Of a stretch of 18,529 bases of DNA, positions 1-8,480 are shown piece after piece. Source of the stretch: an uncultured Clostridium sp. (GTDB lineage Bacteria; Bacillota; Clostridia; Clostridiales; Clostridiaceae). Positions within the stretch are counted from its first letter, which is position 1. Each line of letters starts with the position of its first letter. The stretch covers positions 1 through 18,529 of the forward strand of contig CAKVLD010000057.1 in NCBI GenBank assembly GCA_934755305.1, given 5' to 3'. A program made the position numbers and the translations under genes. The notes beneath the pieces are model-generated. The model searched no databases. It saw only the letters and a list, made by a program, of their open reading frames with translations, and was not told the origin of the DNA.

Positions 1-392
1 GACCAGTAGTTCCAATGCTCATCCTGCCAATCTAACCTCTTTTCTCTATTTTCTTTTTCACCTTTTTTTAAAGTTAATAAAATTACACCTAGCCTTTTTC
101 CAAAAGTCCTGATAATATTTATAGCTAACTCTCTAATTTTTTCATTCTTAGATTCTAAACAATTTTCTAAATATAATGGTAATTGTCTTTCTTCAATATC
201 TTGTAAATTCAAACCTAACTTGTTACTATTTTTCTTTATTTCGTCTATAATTAATTGGGTTGAAAATAAATCCAAAGCAGTTTTGCCTTCTATATCTTCA
301 TTAACAATATTCTCTGGCACCTTTTCTATTACTAACTTATTAATTGATACATTTGAACATAAAAAACCATCTTTTATAAAAGGATTACTCAT
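1..392 (-). CDS. Hypothetical protein, N-terminal part only (cut by window edge)
   Basis: The reading frame starts at ATG 392-390 and stays open to base 1, giving about 130 residues from MSNPFIKDGF to ...WQDEHWNYWS. A strong Shine-Dalgarno (GGGGGAG) lies 5 bases upstream and fixes the start. The gene follows the VOC gene by only 12 bases, so it is probably the next gene of the same operon. The visible part is hydrophilic, probably mostly helical, with no signal peptide or membrane segment. I do not recognise the family. The C-terminal portion, which would hold most of the diagnostic sequence, lies outside the window. I faintly considered a sugar-kinase-like (ASKHA) fold but see no motif that supports it. 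Confidence 0.75.
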   Translation of the reverse strand, partial: MSNPFIKDGFLCSNVSINKLVIEKVPENIVNEDIEGKTALDLFSTQLIIDEIKKNSNKLGLNLQDIEERQLPLYLENCLESKNEKIRELAINIIRTFGKRLGVILLTLKKGEKENREKRLDWQDEHWNYW

Positions 393-404
393 GCTATCTC
401 CCCC

Positions 405-812
405 TTAAATATAATGATTATTATTAAAAATTCTCTTATTATATATAACTTCTATATAGTTACCTTCTATATCCTCAATACAGGCAACATAATCTCCCAA
501 ACCACTAAATCTAGCTTCTGACGTTACTTTAGCTTTTTTGTATTTTCTTATCTTATCAACCACTTTATCTACTTCTTCTTCTGAATTAACACCAATAGAA
601 AAATGGCTTTTATTATCTCCCTTATCTATTTTAGATTTAGGACTATTCATTAATTCTATTGAAATATTATCATCGAAATATAAAAAATAAGATATAAAAT
701 TCTTCTTCACATTCTCGTATTTATTACTTACCTTTAATTCAAACACTTTTGAGTAAAACTCTTTCATTTCTTCAATTTTATTACATTCTATAGCAACATG
801 ATCTATCCTCAT
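405..812 (-). CDS. VOC (glyoxalase/bleomycin-resistance fold) family protein
   Basis: A 135-residue protein of normal length for a single-chain vicinal oxygen chelate protein with two beta-alpha-beta-beta-beta modules. It opens with MRIDHVAIEC, the usual first strand. His5, Glu53 (ISIELM), His70 (KSHFSIGV) and Glu121 (GNYIEVIY) sit where the paired metal ligands of glyoxalase I-like enzymes sit, so it probably binds a divalent metal. The family covers isomerases, dioxygenases, epimerases, lyases and antibiotic-binding proteins; the sequence does not say which. The start has GGAGGG just upstream. It lies 41 bases after the HAD gene and 12 before the next gene, so it is probably co-transcribed. 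It could be a tailoring enzyme or a self-protection protein for the pathway product (inference). Confidence 0.85.
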   Translation of the reverse strand: MRIDHVAIECNKIEEMKEFYSKVFELKVSNKYENVKKNFISYFLYFDDNISIELMNSPKSKIDKGDNKSHFSIGVNSEEEVDKVVDKIRKYKKAKVTSEARFSGLGDYVACIEDIEGNYIEVIYNKRIFNNNHYI

Positions 813-853
813 ATTCCCTCCATTATATACTTTAATTTATATATTATAATTTT

Positions 854-2053
854 TTATATAAAACACTTTGAAAGTATTGGTTTAATACTTAATTGAGTAA
901 TATCTTCTTTATTTGAATGTCTTTTTTCTAAGTATGGAGGCTTAAAATTCCCCTGACAAGTAAAAGATGATTTTGTTAATTTATATTTAGGATAATATAA
1001 ACTTACATATCCATCCTTTTTAGGAACAGATGGACATGTTGTATTATCTGTTACCTTTCTATAATACTTACCCAATATACCTCTACACAAAACTTCATTT
1101 CCTTTTCCCTCTACTACTTCACCAATAACTTCTTCTATTTTAGCAATTATTTCTTTATTTAATATATAAGGAACGGAATATTCATAATCATCCTCTATAC
1201 TAGTATCAGAATATAACTTTGAAAGTTTTGTTGAACCATTTGCAAAAATACTTATAGGAATTAAATTTTTATCAAAATCATCTTTATCTCTTATTAACTC
1301 TATGATTGGATTTATTATTCTGGAATATACTCGACTATAGTCATTATCAGAGATAAATGCAATACCTAATCCCTTTTGCCACAATTCTACTAAACATCTT
1401 GCAGTTTCTATTCTCTCTTTAGCAAAAGTTTCACGTTTATTATCATCATTTATTCTATGATCAAGTAATGTATCATCTATATCAAAACATAAAAATATGT
1501 GTTTCTTTGATATTAACTTATGATTTATATTAAGTGATTCAAAACATTTATAAAGTACTGTAGCCAAATCATTATTGACTGATAAATTTTCTTCTAAATA
1601 TTTATTGATAAAATTTAATATATTATATACTTGGTCACCATTTCTCTTATTTCCTTTACATACAAATATATCAGAAAGTAACTTCACACCTTTTTCCAAT
1701 TCATTTTTATTATGCTTCCCAACACCAAGTACTAGAGAAGCTTCTGTACATTGATATCTTTTTAAAATACTATCTCTTTCATCTTTATCTACTTCATTTC
1801 CAAAGAAAATAATATTATTTGCAGCAAGATCATAATGTTTCATTATTTGCGAAACAGCATCATACTTATTGGGTTCTTGAAAATTATTATTTACCTTACA
1901 AATATCAATAGCCTTTTTTCCAGCAGCTCTTAATTTAATAAAGGTATTATCTAACACATTTATTATACAATATTTTCCTTCTTCGACATATGCACTTTTT
2001 CCTAGTCCTTCAGAAATTTCTTTTAGCACAAGCCATCTATCATCTAAGATCAT
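854..2053 (-). CDS. HAD-superfamily protein with an extra N-terminal HAD-like segment
   Basis: About 400 residues. Numbered from a possible upstream ATG at 2074, residues 196-205 (CFDIDDTLLD) form HAD motif I, with nucleophile Asp198 and acid/base Asp200. IAFISDND (about 239-244) follows as motif II with Ser242. This predicts an Mg-dependent phosphatase or phosphotransferase domain in roughly the C-terminal half. Residues about 40-140 look like the C-terminal half of another HAD domain (a Lys region, then NNIIFFGNEVDKDE, reminiscent of motif IV), but no motif I precedes it. Start choice: ATG 2053 has GGAAAGGG 11 bases upstream, whereas ATG 2074 has no visible Shine-Dalgarno and would overlap the upstream gene by 35 bases. 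With 2053 the overlap is 14 bases, which suggests translational coupling. Substrate unknown; a sugar phosphate made by the neighbouring kinases is plausible (inference). Confidence 0.75.
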   Translation of the reverse strand: MILDDRWLVLKEISEGLGKSAYVEEGKYCIINVLDNTFIKLRAAGKKAIDICKVNNNFQEPNKYDAVSQIMKHYDLAANNIIFFGNEVDKDERDSILKRYQCTEASLVLGVGKHNKNELEKGVKLLSDIFVCKGNKRNGDQVYNILNFINKYLEENLSVNNDLATVLYKCFESLNINHKLISKKHIFLCFDIDDTLLDHRINDDNKRETFAKERIETARCLVELWQKGLGIAFISDNDYSRVYSRIINPIIELIRDKDDFDKNLIPISIFANGSTKLSKLYSDTSIEDDYEYSVPYILNKEIIAKIEEVIGEVVEGKGNEVLCRGILGKYYRKVTDNTTCPSVPKKDGYVSLYYPKYKLTKSSFTCQGNFKPPYLEKRHSNKEDITQLSIKPILSKCFI

Positions 2054-3713
2054 TACTGTCGTAACCCTTTCCATTTTTTAAAGCTATAATCTTTTGATTA
2101 AAGCACTCAGAATTATTTAAATAATAATCATATAAGTTAGTATTTTTATTTCGCAAATATACAGCATGATATATATCAAGGAAATTGAATCTATTTTTTA
2201 AGATACTTGCATTTATTCTATCTTCTAAATTCTTTGCATTTTCTCTATTTATAATTCTTTCTAATAGAGTATTATTGTCTTCAACATCAACTTTAACGCA
2301 AACATTTACATATTTACTAATATCTTTATTTATAAAATCTGTTCCTTCTAATAAAATAATAGAATTTTCTTTTATATCTAACTTAACATCAAGATCCTTC
2401 AAACCAGTATTTCTATTATAAGCATTCTTAATTAAAATACTATCTCTATCACAACTTTTTATTATATTATATATTTCATATATCTTTTCATAATATTCAT
2501 CAATGTTCCAAGCTAACTTCGAATAATTTTCCACGCTAATTTTCCCATATATATATTCATCTATAAGCTTTTTACGTTCGCTTCTTTCCTTCATGAACCA
2601 ATCCATATATATAACATTAACATTCTTATTATTTTTCTTTAACTTATCACATATCTCATTAGTAAAAGTAGTCTTTCCAGCACCAGCTGGCCCTTCAATT
2701 CCAACTATTAAACCTCTACCTTTACTATATGAAAGTATATTTGCTATAAGATTATCCATGTTAATCTCTTTACCTTCCCTATGATTATTATAGAAACTTC
2801 TTTTTTCTATATAAGAAAGTAAATCTAATGTTCCCTTTACTTTACCTCCAATTTGTATAATAGGTTTATCTAGTCCTAAATTTATTGCTTTAACTTTATC
2901 TCCTACATTTATTCCAAGAACACCACAATTAAGTAATATATGCAAATCGCTATCTATCTTCACACCATACTTATCACCTATATAAATAACACTGTTCCTA
3001 TTAAGATTAAAATAGTTAATTGCATGCTCTACTGCCATAGATTTATCCAATCCATCTCTAGTTACATAAAATCCAGTTCTTCCTACATGTATTTCTATCT
3101 TATAATCTTTTAACTTTTCTTCTAACATTTCAGTTATATAATTACCAAACTCAAAATTTCTTGGTAATTGCATCTGAATTCTTATTTGAGACCTTTTATT
3201 TATTATCTCAACTTTTGGAATGATATGATCTGGATGTAGTTTTTTTAAGTTTTCATTATTTTGTATTTCATCTATAAATTCAATTAGTCGACACTGAATT
3301 TCTTCCCTATCTGTTTCATTACGAAATCCTTTATCTAGTGCATACTTTTCTTGCTCTTCCATTTTATATTTATCATAATTATATAAATAAAATTGAGTTC
3401 TATTATCTGCATATACTATAAAGTTACTTCTTTTCTTTTCTTCTACAAAATCCAAGAAAAATTTATCTTTATACAAAAATACTGATTTATTTCTATCTAT
3501 TATCTCATCCGCTCTGTTATTAGTATTAATTATTATCTTAAATCCTAAATTTAACAAATTAATCATTGTCTTAATTAACTGATCATTACAACTATAATTT
3601 GAATACAACACACCATTAAAATCACAAATAATCGCACCTTTAGTTCTTATTGATTCTATTGATACAATTTTTTCTACATTACATAATTCATCAATTAAAG
3701 AATACTCTATCAT
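2040..3713 (-). CDS. HAD domain fused to uridine-kinase-like P-loop kinase
   Basis: 557 residues with two domains. Residues about 24-300 are a HAD domain: motif I at CDFNGVLY (Asp31), motif II at INTNN (Thr64), Lys224 in DKSMAVEH and motif IV at YIGDKYG (Asp247). The segment about 170-220 looks like a type IIB (Cof/phosphomannomutase-like) cap. The usual second Asp of motif I is Asn33, so phosphatase activity may be altered. Residues about 330-557 form a P-loop kinase: Walker A GPAGAGKT (341-348) followed by VIYMDWFM, as in uridine kinase and phosphoribulokinase relatives. The start has AAGGAG 8 bases upstream and overlaps the stop of the SDR-kinase gene by four bases (ATGA). A small metabolite is the likely substrate; I cannot name it. 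The fusion may make and remove a phosphate, or act on successive intermediates (inference). Confidence 0.85.
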   Translation of the reverse strand: MIEYSLIDELCNVEKIVSIESIRTKGAIICDFNGVLYSNYSCNDQLIKTMINLLNLGFKIIINTNNRADEIIDRNKSVFLYKDKFFLDFVEEKKRSNFIVYADNRTQFYLYNYDKYKMEEQEKYALDKGFRNETDREEIQCRLIEFIDEIQNNENLKKLHPDHIIPKVEIINKRSQIRIQMQLPRNFEFGNYITEMLEEKLKDYKIEIHVGRTGFYVTRDGLDKSMAVEHAINYFNLNRNSVIYIGDKYGVKIDSDLHILLNCGVLGINVGDKVKAINLGLDKPIIQIGGKVKGTLDLLSYIEKRSFYNNHREGKEINMDNLIANILSYSKGRGLIVGIEGPAGAGKTTFTNEICDKLKKNNKNVNVIYMDWFMKERSERKKLIDEYIYGKISVENYSKLAWNIDEYYEKIYEIYNIIKSCDRDSILIKNAYNRNTGLKDLDVKLDIKENSIILLEGTDFINKDISKYVNVCVKVDVEDNNTLLERIINRENAKNLEDRINASILKNRFNFLDIYHAVYLRNKNTNLYDYYLNNSECFNQKIIALKNGKGYDSNDLR

Positions 3714-5905
3714 AATGAAAACTCCTTAATATTACTTATTTCATTATATTTATTAAGTAATTCTTCATATAAATCATTTAAATACATAGTTCCAAACAAA
3801 TAACATACTATACTATTTTGAGGGCCTTTTTCATCAGTATGCAATCTAAATGGTATATCTGCTAAATAGTGAATTGCTTCATATAACTTAATTCTTTCTT
3901 GCCAAAATACATCTCGTACAACTATTTCTTTAAAACTATCATTTTTGTCTAAAAACTCTAAAAACTTTTCATTAATTATTCTAAGATTTTCTTTTAAACA
4001 ATTCTCTTCACTTAAATCAATGTAAAATCTATTATTGCTAGTCCTAAATATGTATCGAGACTTAATTATTTGTGAAAAGCCACTTAAGCTAAACTTCATC
4101 TTACCAAAGTCATACATAGGATCTAATTCTCCAACTAAACCTCTTGGATCAATTAATTTTATAGATTTACTTTTATCTGAAAAAATCATATTTAGAAATG
4201 TTAAATCTCCATGTACACAATCACAAGTTTGTGCCACTCTAAATATTTCTCTAAATCGTGGATTGTTTCTAAACTCATTAATTATTAATAGTGGATTTAT
4301 AAGTTTTCTATCATTTAGGAAAAAACTATCTGACATTAGAGCACTTAAATATTCACCTTTATAGTAATAATATAAATACTTAACCCTTCCTTCTGCTCTA
4401 TCAAAACACATGCTATCAACTAATTTATCCCCTTCTTTTTTTGTTATATATTTATTATTAACCTTATATCCGCAATCAACAATATTCTTTAATAACTTTC
4501 CATACTCTACGAAAAACTTTTCATCATTTATTTTTTCCATCAATGTATCTATTAAATTCTTTCCATTATTTAAATATTCCATATCATAGTAAACTACTTC
4601 TTCTGATATATTAGTCTTGAAAATTTTAGGATAAATACTTAACAACTTAGTGTTATTCTCTTTAAGGTATTTCATAAATAATATTTCATTTTTCATCTTT
4701 GGAATACCATTTCCTTCTATTCCATCTCTAAGAGCTATCTTTCTTACAAAATAGGATTTACTATTCTTGTCTTTTAAAAGAAGTAAATGTCCTGAAGAAC
4801 CTCCACCATGTATAAAATCTATAAATTCCTCATTTTCAAATACATACTTCTTAAATTCACTTTTTAAGTTCATATTATACTTTTCAGTACTTTGATAATA
4901 TATAATAGTTTCTTGAAGAGAACGTTTTAAATCTTGTAATGGTTCATCAAGTAATTCTTCAATAGACTTAATATTTGCTTCTTTTACTATTTTCTTTTCG
5001 TATATAATTTCCTTATTAGGTACAAAGTCTTTCTCTAATATAACTTTTCCATATAGCATAGGTGCAATTTTATCAACTTCTTCAACAATTTTAGATACAG
5101 CTATTTTTTTACTTGTAAAATTGATAATTTTTCCCATATAATTGCAATCAAATATACATTTATCCATAGCTTTATGCAGATCATCTTTAAAAATATAACT
5201 TCTATAGTCATTTTTTTCATATATCTTTTTACCTTGGAGCTTTGCTTTTATTATTCTTGCAATCTTTCTGTCATTTGTATATCCTGGGCCATATACATTA
5301 GATAGTCTCGCAACAATACCACCTTTTAGCCTTAATACAAATAACTCTCCTATATATTTAGTTAAGGCATAAAAATCATCATCTTCAATAGGATTATCTT
5401 CAATAAACTCCTTAGCAGCTCTATCAATTGATTGAAATACATCATTTCTTGAGATAATACCTATATCATCAATTAAATTACTTATAAAATTATATGCTTT
5501 ATTAATCCATTCTGTATAGACTTGCTTTTCATCTAGCTTATAAACTAATTCAGAACTCATGTAAAAGAACTTTTCTTTTTTTTTTATCATACATATATTA
5601 GATATCAAAGCTGTAAAAATACTATTAAATGCAAACATTTTAGCCTTATACTCTACACTATAAGAATTTGATTGTAGCATTCCTGCAATATGAACGATAA
5701 CATCACTTTTATCTATTAATTTATTAATATCAACTAAATTATATATATCTCCACTTTTGTAAATCTTTTGGTTAACACTTTTATCTTTCAAAGCCTTTCT
5801 TGAAAGAATACTTATTTTGTCGTTTATATCAATCTTATCTATTAAGTACTGTAAATAATTAAATCCAATATCACCTGTAACCCCAGTTAATAATATATTA
5901 CTCAT
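3710..5905 (-). CDS. NAD-dependent epimerase/dehydratase (SDR) fused to APH-type kinase
   Basis: 731 residues, about twice the length of either family alone. Residues 1 to about 335 are an extended SDR: the nucleotide-binding loop GVTGDIG (8-14), a MSSELVY strand (Ser117/118) and the catalytic pair Tyr179 and Lys183 in YALTK, followed by ARLSNVYGPG, typical of nucleotide-sugar epimerases/dehydratases. Residues about 345-731 resemble aminoglycoside/choline phosphotransferases: a glycine-rich GGGSSG turn (367-372), the catalytic loop HGDLTFLN (565-572, with Asp567 and Asn572) and a DFG-equivalent LIDPRG (Asp586). The protein should bind NAD(P) and ATP and act on a small polar molecule, perhaps oxidising or epimerising and phosphorylating the same scaffold. 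AAGGTG lies 8 bases before the ATG. It follows the carrier-protein gene by 49 bases and is translationally coupled to the next gene. Confidence 0.87.
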   Translation of the reverse strand: MSNILLTGVTGDIGFNYLQYLIDKIDINDKISILSRKALKDKSVNQKIYKSGDIYNLVDINKLIDKSDVIVHIAGMLQSNSYSVEYKAKMFAFNSIFTALISNICMIKKKEKFFYMSSELVYKLDEKQVYTEWINKAYNFISNLIDDIGIISRNDVFQSIDRAAKEFIEDNPIEDDDFYALTKYIGELFVLRLKGGIVARLSNVYGPGYTNDRKIARIIKAKLQGKKIYEKNDYRSYIFKDDLHKAMDKCIFDCNYMGKIINFTSKKIAVSKIVEEVDKIAPMLYGKVILEKDFVPNKEIIYEKKIVKEANIKSIEELLDEPLQDLKRSLQETIIYYQSTEKYNMNLKSEFKKYVFENEEFIDFIHGGGSSGHLLLLKDKNSKSYFVRKIALRDGIEGNGIPKMKNEILFMKYLKENNTKLLSIYPKIFKTNISEEVVYYDMEYLNNGKNLIDTLMEKINDEKFFVEYGKLLKNIVDCGYKVNNKYITKKEGDKLVDSMCFDRAEGRVKYLYYYYKGEYLSALMSDSFFLNDRKLINPLLIINEFRNNPRFREIFRVAQTCDCVHGDLTFLNMIFSDKSKSIKLIDPRGLVGELDPMYDFGKMKFSLSGFSQIIKSRYIFRTSNNRFYIDLSEENCLKENLRIINEKFLEFLDKNDSFKEIVVRDVFWQERIKLYEAIHYLADIPFRLHTDEKGPQNSIVCYLFGTMYLNDLYEELLNKYNEISNIKEFSL

Positions 5906-5954
5906 AACTTAATCACCTTCATTCATATAAAAAACTATACAAATATAAATATAT

Positions 5955-6197
5955 TTATAGAGTATTTAATACATCGACAATCTCTTTAAGATTTTTACTC
6001 TTTCTTATTTGAGATAATACAGGATCTAATTTTTTACCTGTCTTCTCTTCAAGAACAATAATAAATTCAACAAAACCTAATGAATCTAATCCATTTTCTC
6101 TACTTACTTCAATATCTAAATTTATATTGTCTACACTCTTACCTGCTTCTTCTATAACACTCTTATAAGCCTCTAAAACTAATTTTTCCATTTTCAT
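5955..6197 (-). CDS. Acyl carrier protein-like stand-alone carrier
   Basis: 80 residues, the normal length of a discrete acyl/peptidyl carrier protein. The motif NGLDSLGFVEF places the phosphopantetheine attachment site at Ser39 (Ser37 if the second Met is used), followed by an acidic helix II (IIVLEEKTG). It would need a 4'-phosphopantetheinyl transferase, not present in this window. Its start lies one base after the stop of the aminoacyl ligase gene, with AAAGG overlapping that stop, so the two are almost certainly made together. In characterised bacterial amino acid:[carrier protein] ligase systems such a neighbouring carrier is the aminoacylation target. By analogy this protein should carry an aminoacyl thioester rather than serve in fatty acid synthesis (inference). 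Confidence 0.92.
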   Translation of the reverse strand: MKMEKLVLEAYKSVIEEAGKSVDNINLDIEVSRENGLDSLGFVEFIIVLEEKTGKKLDPVLSQIRKSKNLKEIVDVLNTL

Positions 6198-6198
6198 C

Positions 6199-7335
6199 TT
6201 ACCTTTCTTCTATATATTTTTTAATACAATCAGGCCAATTTGCTCTATTTAGTCCATATTGGGCTAGAAAAGCTAATACCCATCTTTCCATTCCAAATCC
6301 AACACATCCAGTTACTGGATTACTAACATTTTTAACTTTTATATTAAAAGGTGTTGTAAATGCATCACCATGAATATTGAATGATGCAACAGCCAAATTC
6401 TTATCATTTGAATAAGATAATTGCAATTCAAATTTGGTTTCTTCTGAAATTTGTATTTCTTTAAACTTTTGCATTGATGGCATTACAAAAGGATCATAAG
6501 TTATACAAACCCTAGAATCCAAGTTAAGTTTTTTAACAAATTCTTTAACCATTTCTAATGATTGAATACGCTTCTCCTTAATAAACTCCATATCTCCTAC
6601 AAAAACAAATTCTCTTAGTGTATAATTTCTTAATCTAGCAAAATCATCCCAATTAAATCTTCCTTCATTTCTAAAAACATCTTGGCAAATAGTATATACT
6701 TTAGGCTCGTCCACTTCTTTGTCCTTTAAATCCATGTAAACACTAAAACATGCTGATGGAGAAAGGGCTAATCTAGGTTCTTCTAAAATTGTCTTTAATG
6801 GTTCTCTATTATTTACCTTTCTATTTATAGAATTTAACTTTTCAGTATCCTCTTCTGAAGAAGAACAAAAAGTCAAATATTGAGGTGATGTTCTTATATA
6901 TCCAGTTTTCTTAAGTATATTCATAGGTAATAAAACTGGATATATTTTTTCTATTGCACCTAACTTTAATGCCATCTTCATAAATTCATCATTAAAATAT
7001 TTTAAAAGTAATACTCCATCATTTTGTATTGATAATAATCCCTCTCCAAATTCATGAACAAAGTCTGACATATAAATTTCATCTTTAGATGTATACTCTT
7101 TACTTTCTTTATTCTCAAACACTACAACTTCAGCTAATCTACTACTACCTTCTAAATGTTGTTTAAATATTTTATTAGCCTTTCTTCTAATTTCTTCTTC
7201 ATCTGAGTCATCATTAATATTTAATATAATTTTGTCTTCATCAATATCAAAAGATAATATATCCTTTGATATAAAACTAACTAATTTCTTTGCCTCTCCC
7301 ATATTAGTCAAATTTTCCACAATAATCTGTTTCAT
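6199..7335 (-). CDS. Seryl-tRNA-synthetase-like amino acid:[carrier protein] ligase
   Basis: 378 residues. The protein looks like the class II catalytic core of atypical seryl-tRNA synthetases but lacks an obvious tRNA-binding arm. Class II motif 2 is seen at FRNEGRFNWDDFARLRNY (221-238) and motif 3 at GCVGFGMERWVLAFLAQYG (343-361), which closely resembles the motif 3 of amino acid:[carrier protein] ligases (Bradyrhizobium type). Those enzymes bind a catalytic Zn through Cys, Glu and Cys; Cys157, Glu242 and Cys344 are my candidate equivalents. Such enzymes adenylate a small amino acid and load it on the phosphopantetheine of a carrier protein; tRNA is not used. The carrier gene follows one base downstream. 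The N-terminal 100 residues are less conserved and may contact the carrier. GGAGTG lies 5 bases before the ATG. The amino acid used cannot be read from the sequence. Confidence 0.87.
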   Translation of the reverse strand: MKQIIVENLTNMGEAKKLVSFISKDILSFDIDEDKIILNINDDSDEEEIRRKANKIFKQHLEGSSRLAEVVVFENKESKEYTSKDEIYMSDFVHEFGEGLLSIQNDGVLLLKYFNDEFMKMALKLGAIEKIYPVLLPMNILKKTGYIRTSPQYLTFCSSSEEDTEKLNSINRKVNNREPLKTILEEPRLALSPSACFSVYMDLKDKEVDEPKVYTICQDVFRNEGRFNWDDFARLRNYTLREFVFVGDMEFIKEKRIQSLEMVKEFVKKLNLDSRVCITYDPFVMPSMQKFKEIQISEETKFELQLSYSNDKNLAVASFNIHGDAFTTPFNIKVKNVSNPVTGCVGFGMERWVLAFLAQYGLNRANWPDCIKKYIEER

Positions 7336-7386
7336 GTTATCACTCCATAAAATATATTTATTTAAAAGTAAAATACTTTTAATGTA

Positions 7387-8439
7387 CTAATATACTAAAT
7401 CGAAAGCATCCTCTACGAAAGTTTTCTCTCTTTTCATTGTTATGTTCTTTCCTTCTACAACAACATCAAAAATATATGATTCATCTTCAACCTTTAATTT
7501 ATTCATTAATTCTTTTACCTTCTCATCTTCATAGAATTCATTTAGTACATATAATGTATAGTATGCTGCCTTTTGAACATTAAATTCTTTTACTAAATCA
7601 CTCCAACTATCTAACAAGTTCTTTTCTTCACATAACTTAAAGGCATTATATACATCTACTAGTTTATATAAAACTAAATCTCTTTTACCGCTTGTCCATA
7701 AAGTATTGCTTCCTTCTCTAAAGAAGTGTACACATAAATACACTAAATTAGTATCATAATCCAACCCTTTTACTTTATAGAAATCATTTTCATATTCTCT
7801 CAAACCATGTTCTATAACACTTAATGTTACATCGTTATTCTTTGAGTCAAAATGAAAATTAATATCAAACTCATGCATATCTAAAAAATCTTTTTCACAT
7901 TTCTTTACATATGGTACTAAATCATGATAATTCATTCTTTGAATTAGCTTTTCTCTTCTTGTAGCTTCTTTATATTCTCCATTATGTAATAATGTTTGAA
8001 TATATCCATGGTCTCTTAATATCTTATCAATCTTATCTAAATCACCCTCATATACTAAAATATCTGAGTCATTAGATCTTCTATCACCTGGTTTATATAA
8101 GCTAGCATTCAATACTAATCCTTTTAAAGCTGCATATCTTACATTTTCCTTGTCAAAATCCTCAAAAACAGGTGAAGCAACTTTAGATATTTCTTTAATT
8201 TGCTCTTTTTGTGCTAATTGTAAAAGTTCTAAGTTCTTTCTAATTTCTTTTGGTACTTTCTTGTATAAATCTTTAGGTAAGTTTTTTAAAAAATATCCTC
8301 CTAACCTATGATTAACTAAAAGTCCTGCTATAACAGTCCAATCTAGTTCTCCTGAAAATAAATCGTATAACTCCTTCTCTTGTTTTTCACTTCTCATATT
8401 CAAAACTGAATATAAGATAACTTTAAATTCCTTTTTCAT
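7387..8439 (-). CDS. Nucleotidyltransferase family protein (PF14907-like)
   Basis: 350 residues from ATG 8439, which has GGAGGG 5 bases upstream; the in-frame GTG at 8445 lies at the edge of that Shine-Dalgarno and is rejected. The protein has the outline of the NTP_transf_5 group of the polymerase-beta-like nucleotidyltransferases: ALKGLVLNASLY (104-115) followed by RRSNDSDILVY (120-130), where Asp124 and Asp126 are the likely metal-binding pair. The rest is mostly helical and charged. Family members occur in polysaccharide and RiPP loci. In some lasso peptide clusters a homologue works with an HPr-kinase-like enzyme on the C-terminal residue of the peptide (PsmN in pseudomycoidin transfers hexoses to a phosphorylated Ser). 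Here an HPr-kinase-like gene diverges from the same operon head. Its substrate could instead be the small molecule built by this operon. Confidence 0.85.
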   Translation of the reverse strand: MKKEFKVILYSVLNMRSEKQEKELYDLFSGELDWTVIAGLLVNHRLGGYFLKNLPKDLYKKVPKEIRKNLELLQLAQKEQIKEISKVASPVFEDFDKENVRYAALKGLVLNASLYKPGDRRSNDSDILVYEGDLDKIDKILRDHGYIQTLLHNGEYKEATRREKLIQRMNYHDLVPYVKKCEKDFLDMHEFDINFHFDSKNNDVTLSVIEHGLREYENDFYKVKGLDYDTNLVYLCVHFFREGSNTLWTSGKRDLVLYKLVDVYNAFKLCEEKNLLDSWSDLVKEFNVQKAAYYTLYVLNEFYEDEKVKELMNKLKVEDESYIFDVVVEGKNITMKREKTFVEDAFDLVY

Positions 8440-8480
8440 ATACACCCTCCTATATTTACTAATTTATTTAAATTTTTTTA

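Noticed and set aside
220..408. Plus-strand ORF of 62 codons
   Set aside because: Antisense to the well-supported partial minus-strand gene with a strong ribosome site; low-complexity hydrophobic translation.
6199..7335. Genuine seryl-tRNA synthetase
   Set aside because: The protein is short, lacks an obvious tRNA-binding arm, has a carrier-ligase-like motif 3 and is directly followed by a carrier protein gene.
7362..7382. Inverted repeat TTAAAAGTA / TACTTTTAA between the nucleotidyltransferase and ligase genes, a possible terminator
   Set aside because: The stem has only two G-C pairs and no T-run follows on the minus strand; in this AT-rich DNA it is weak, and the operon probably continues.
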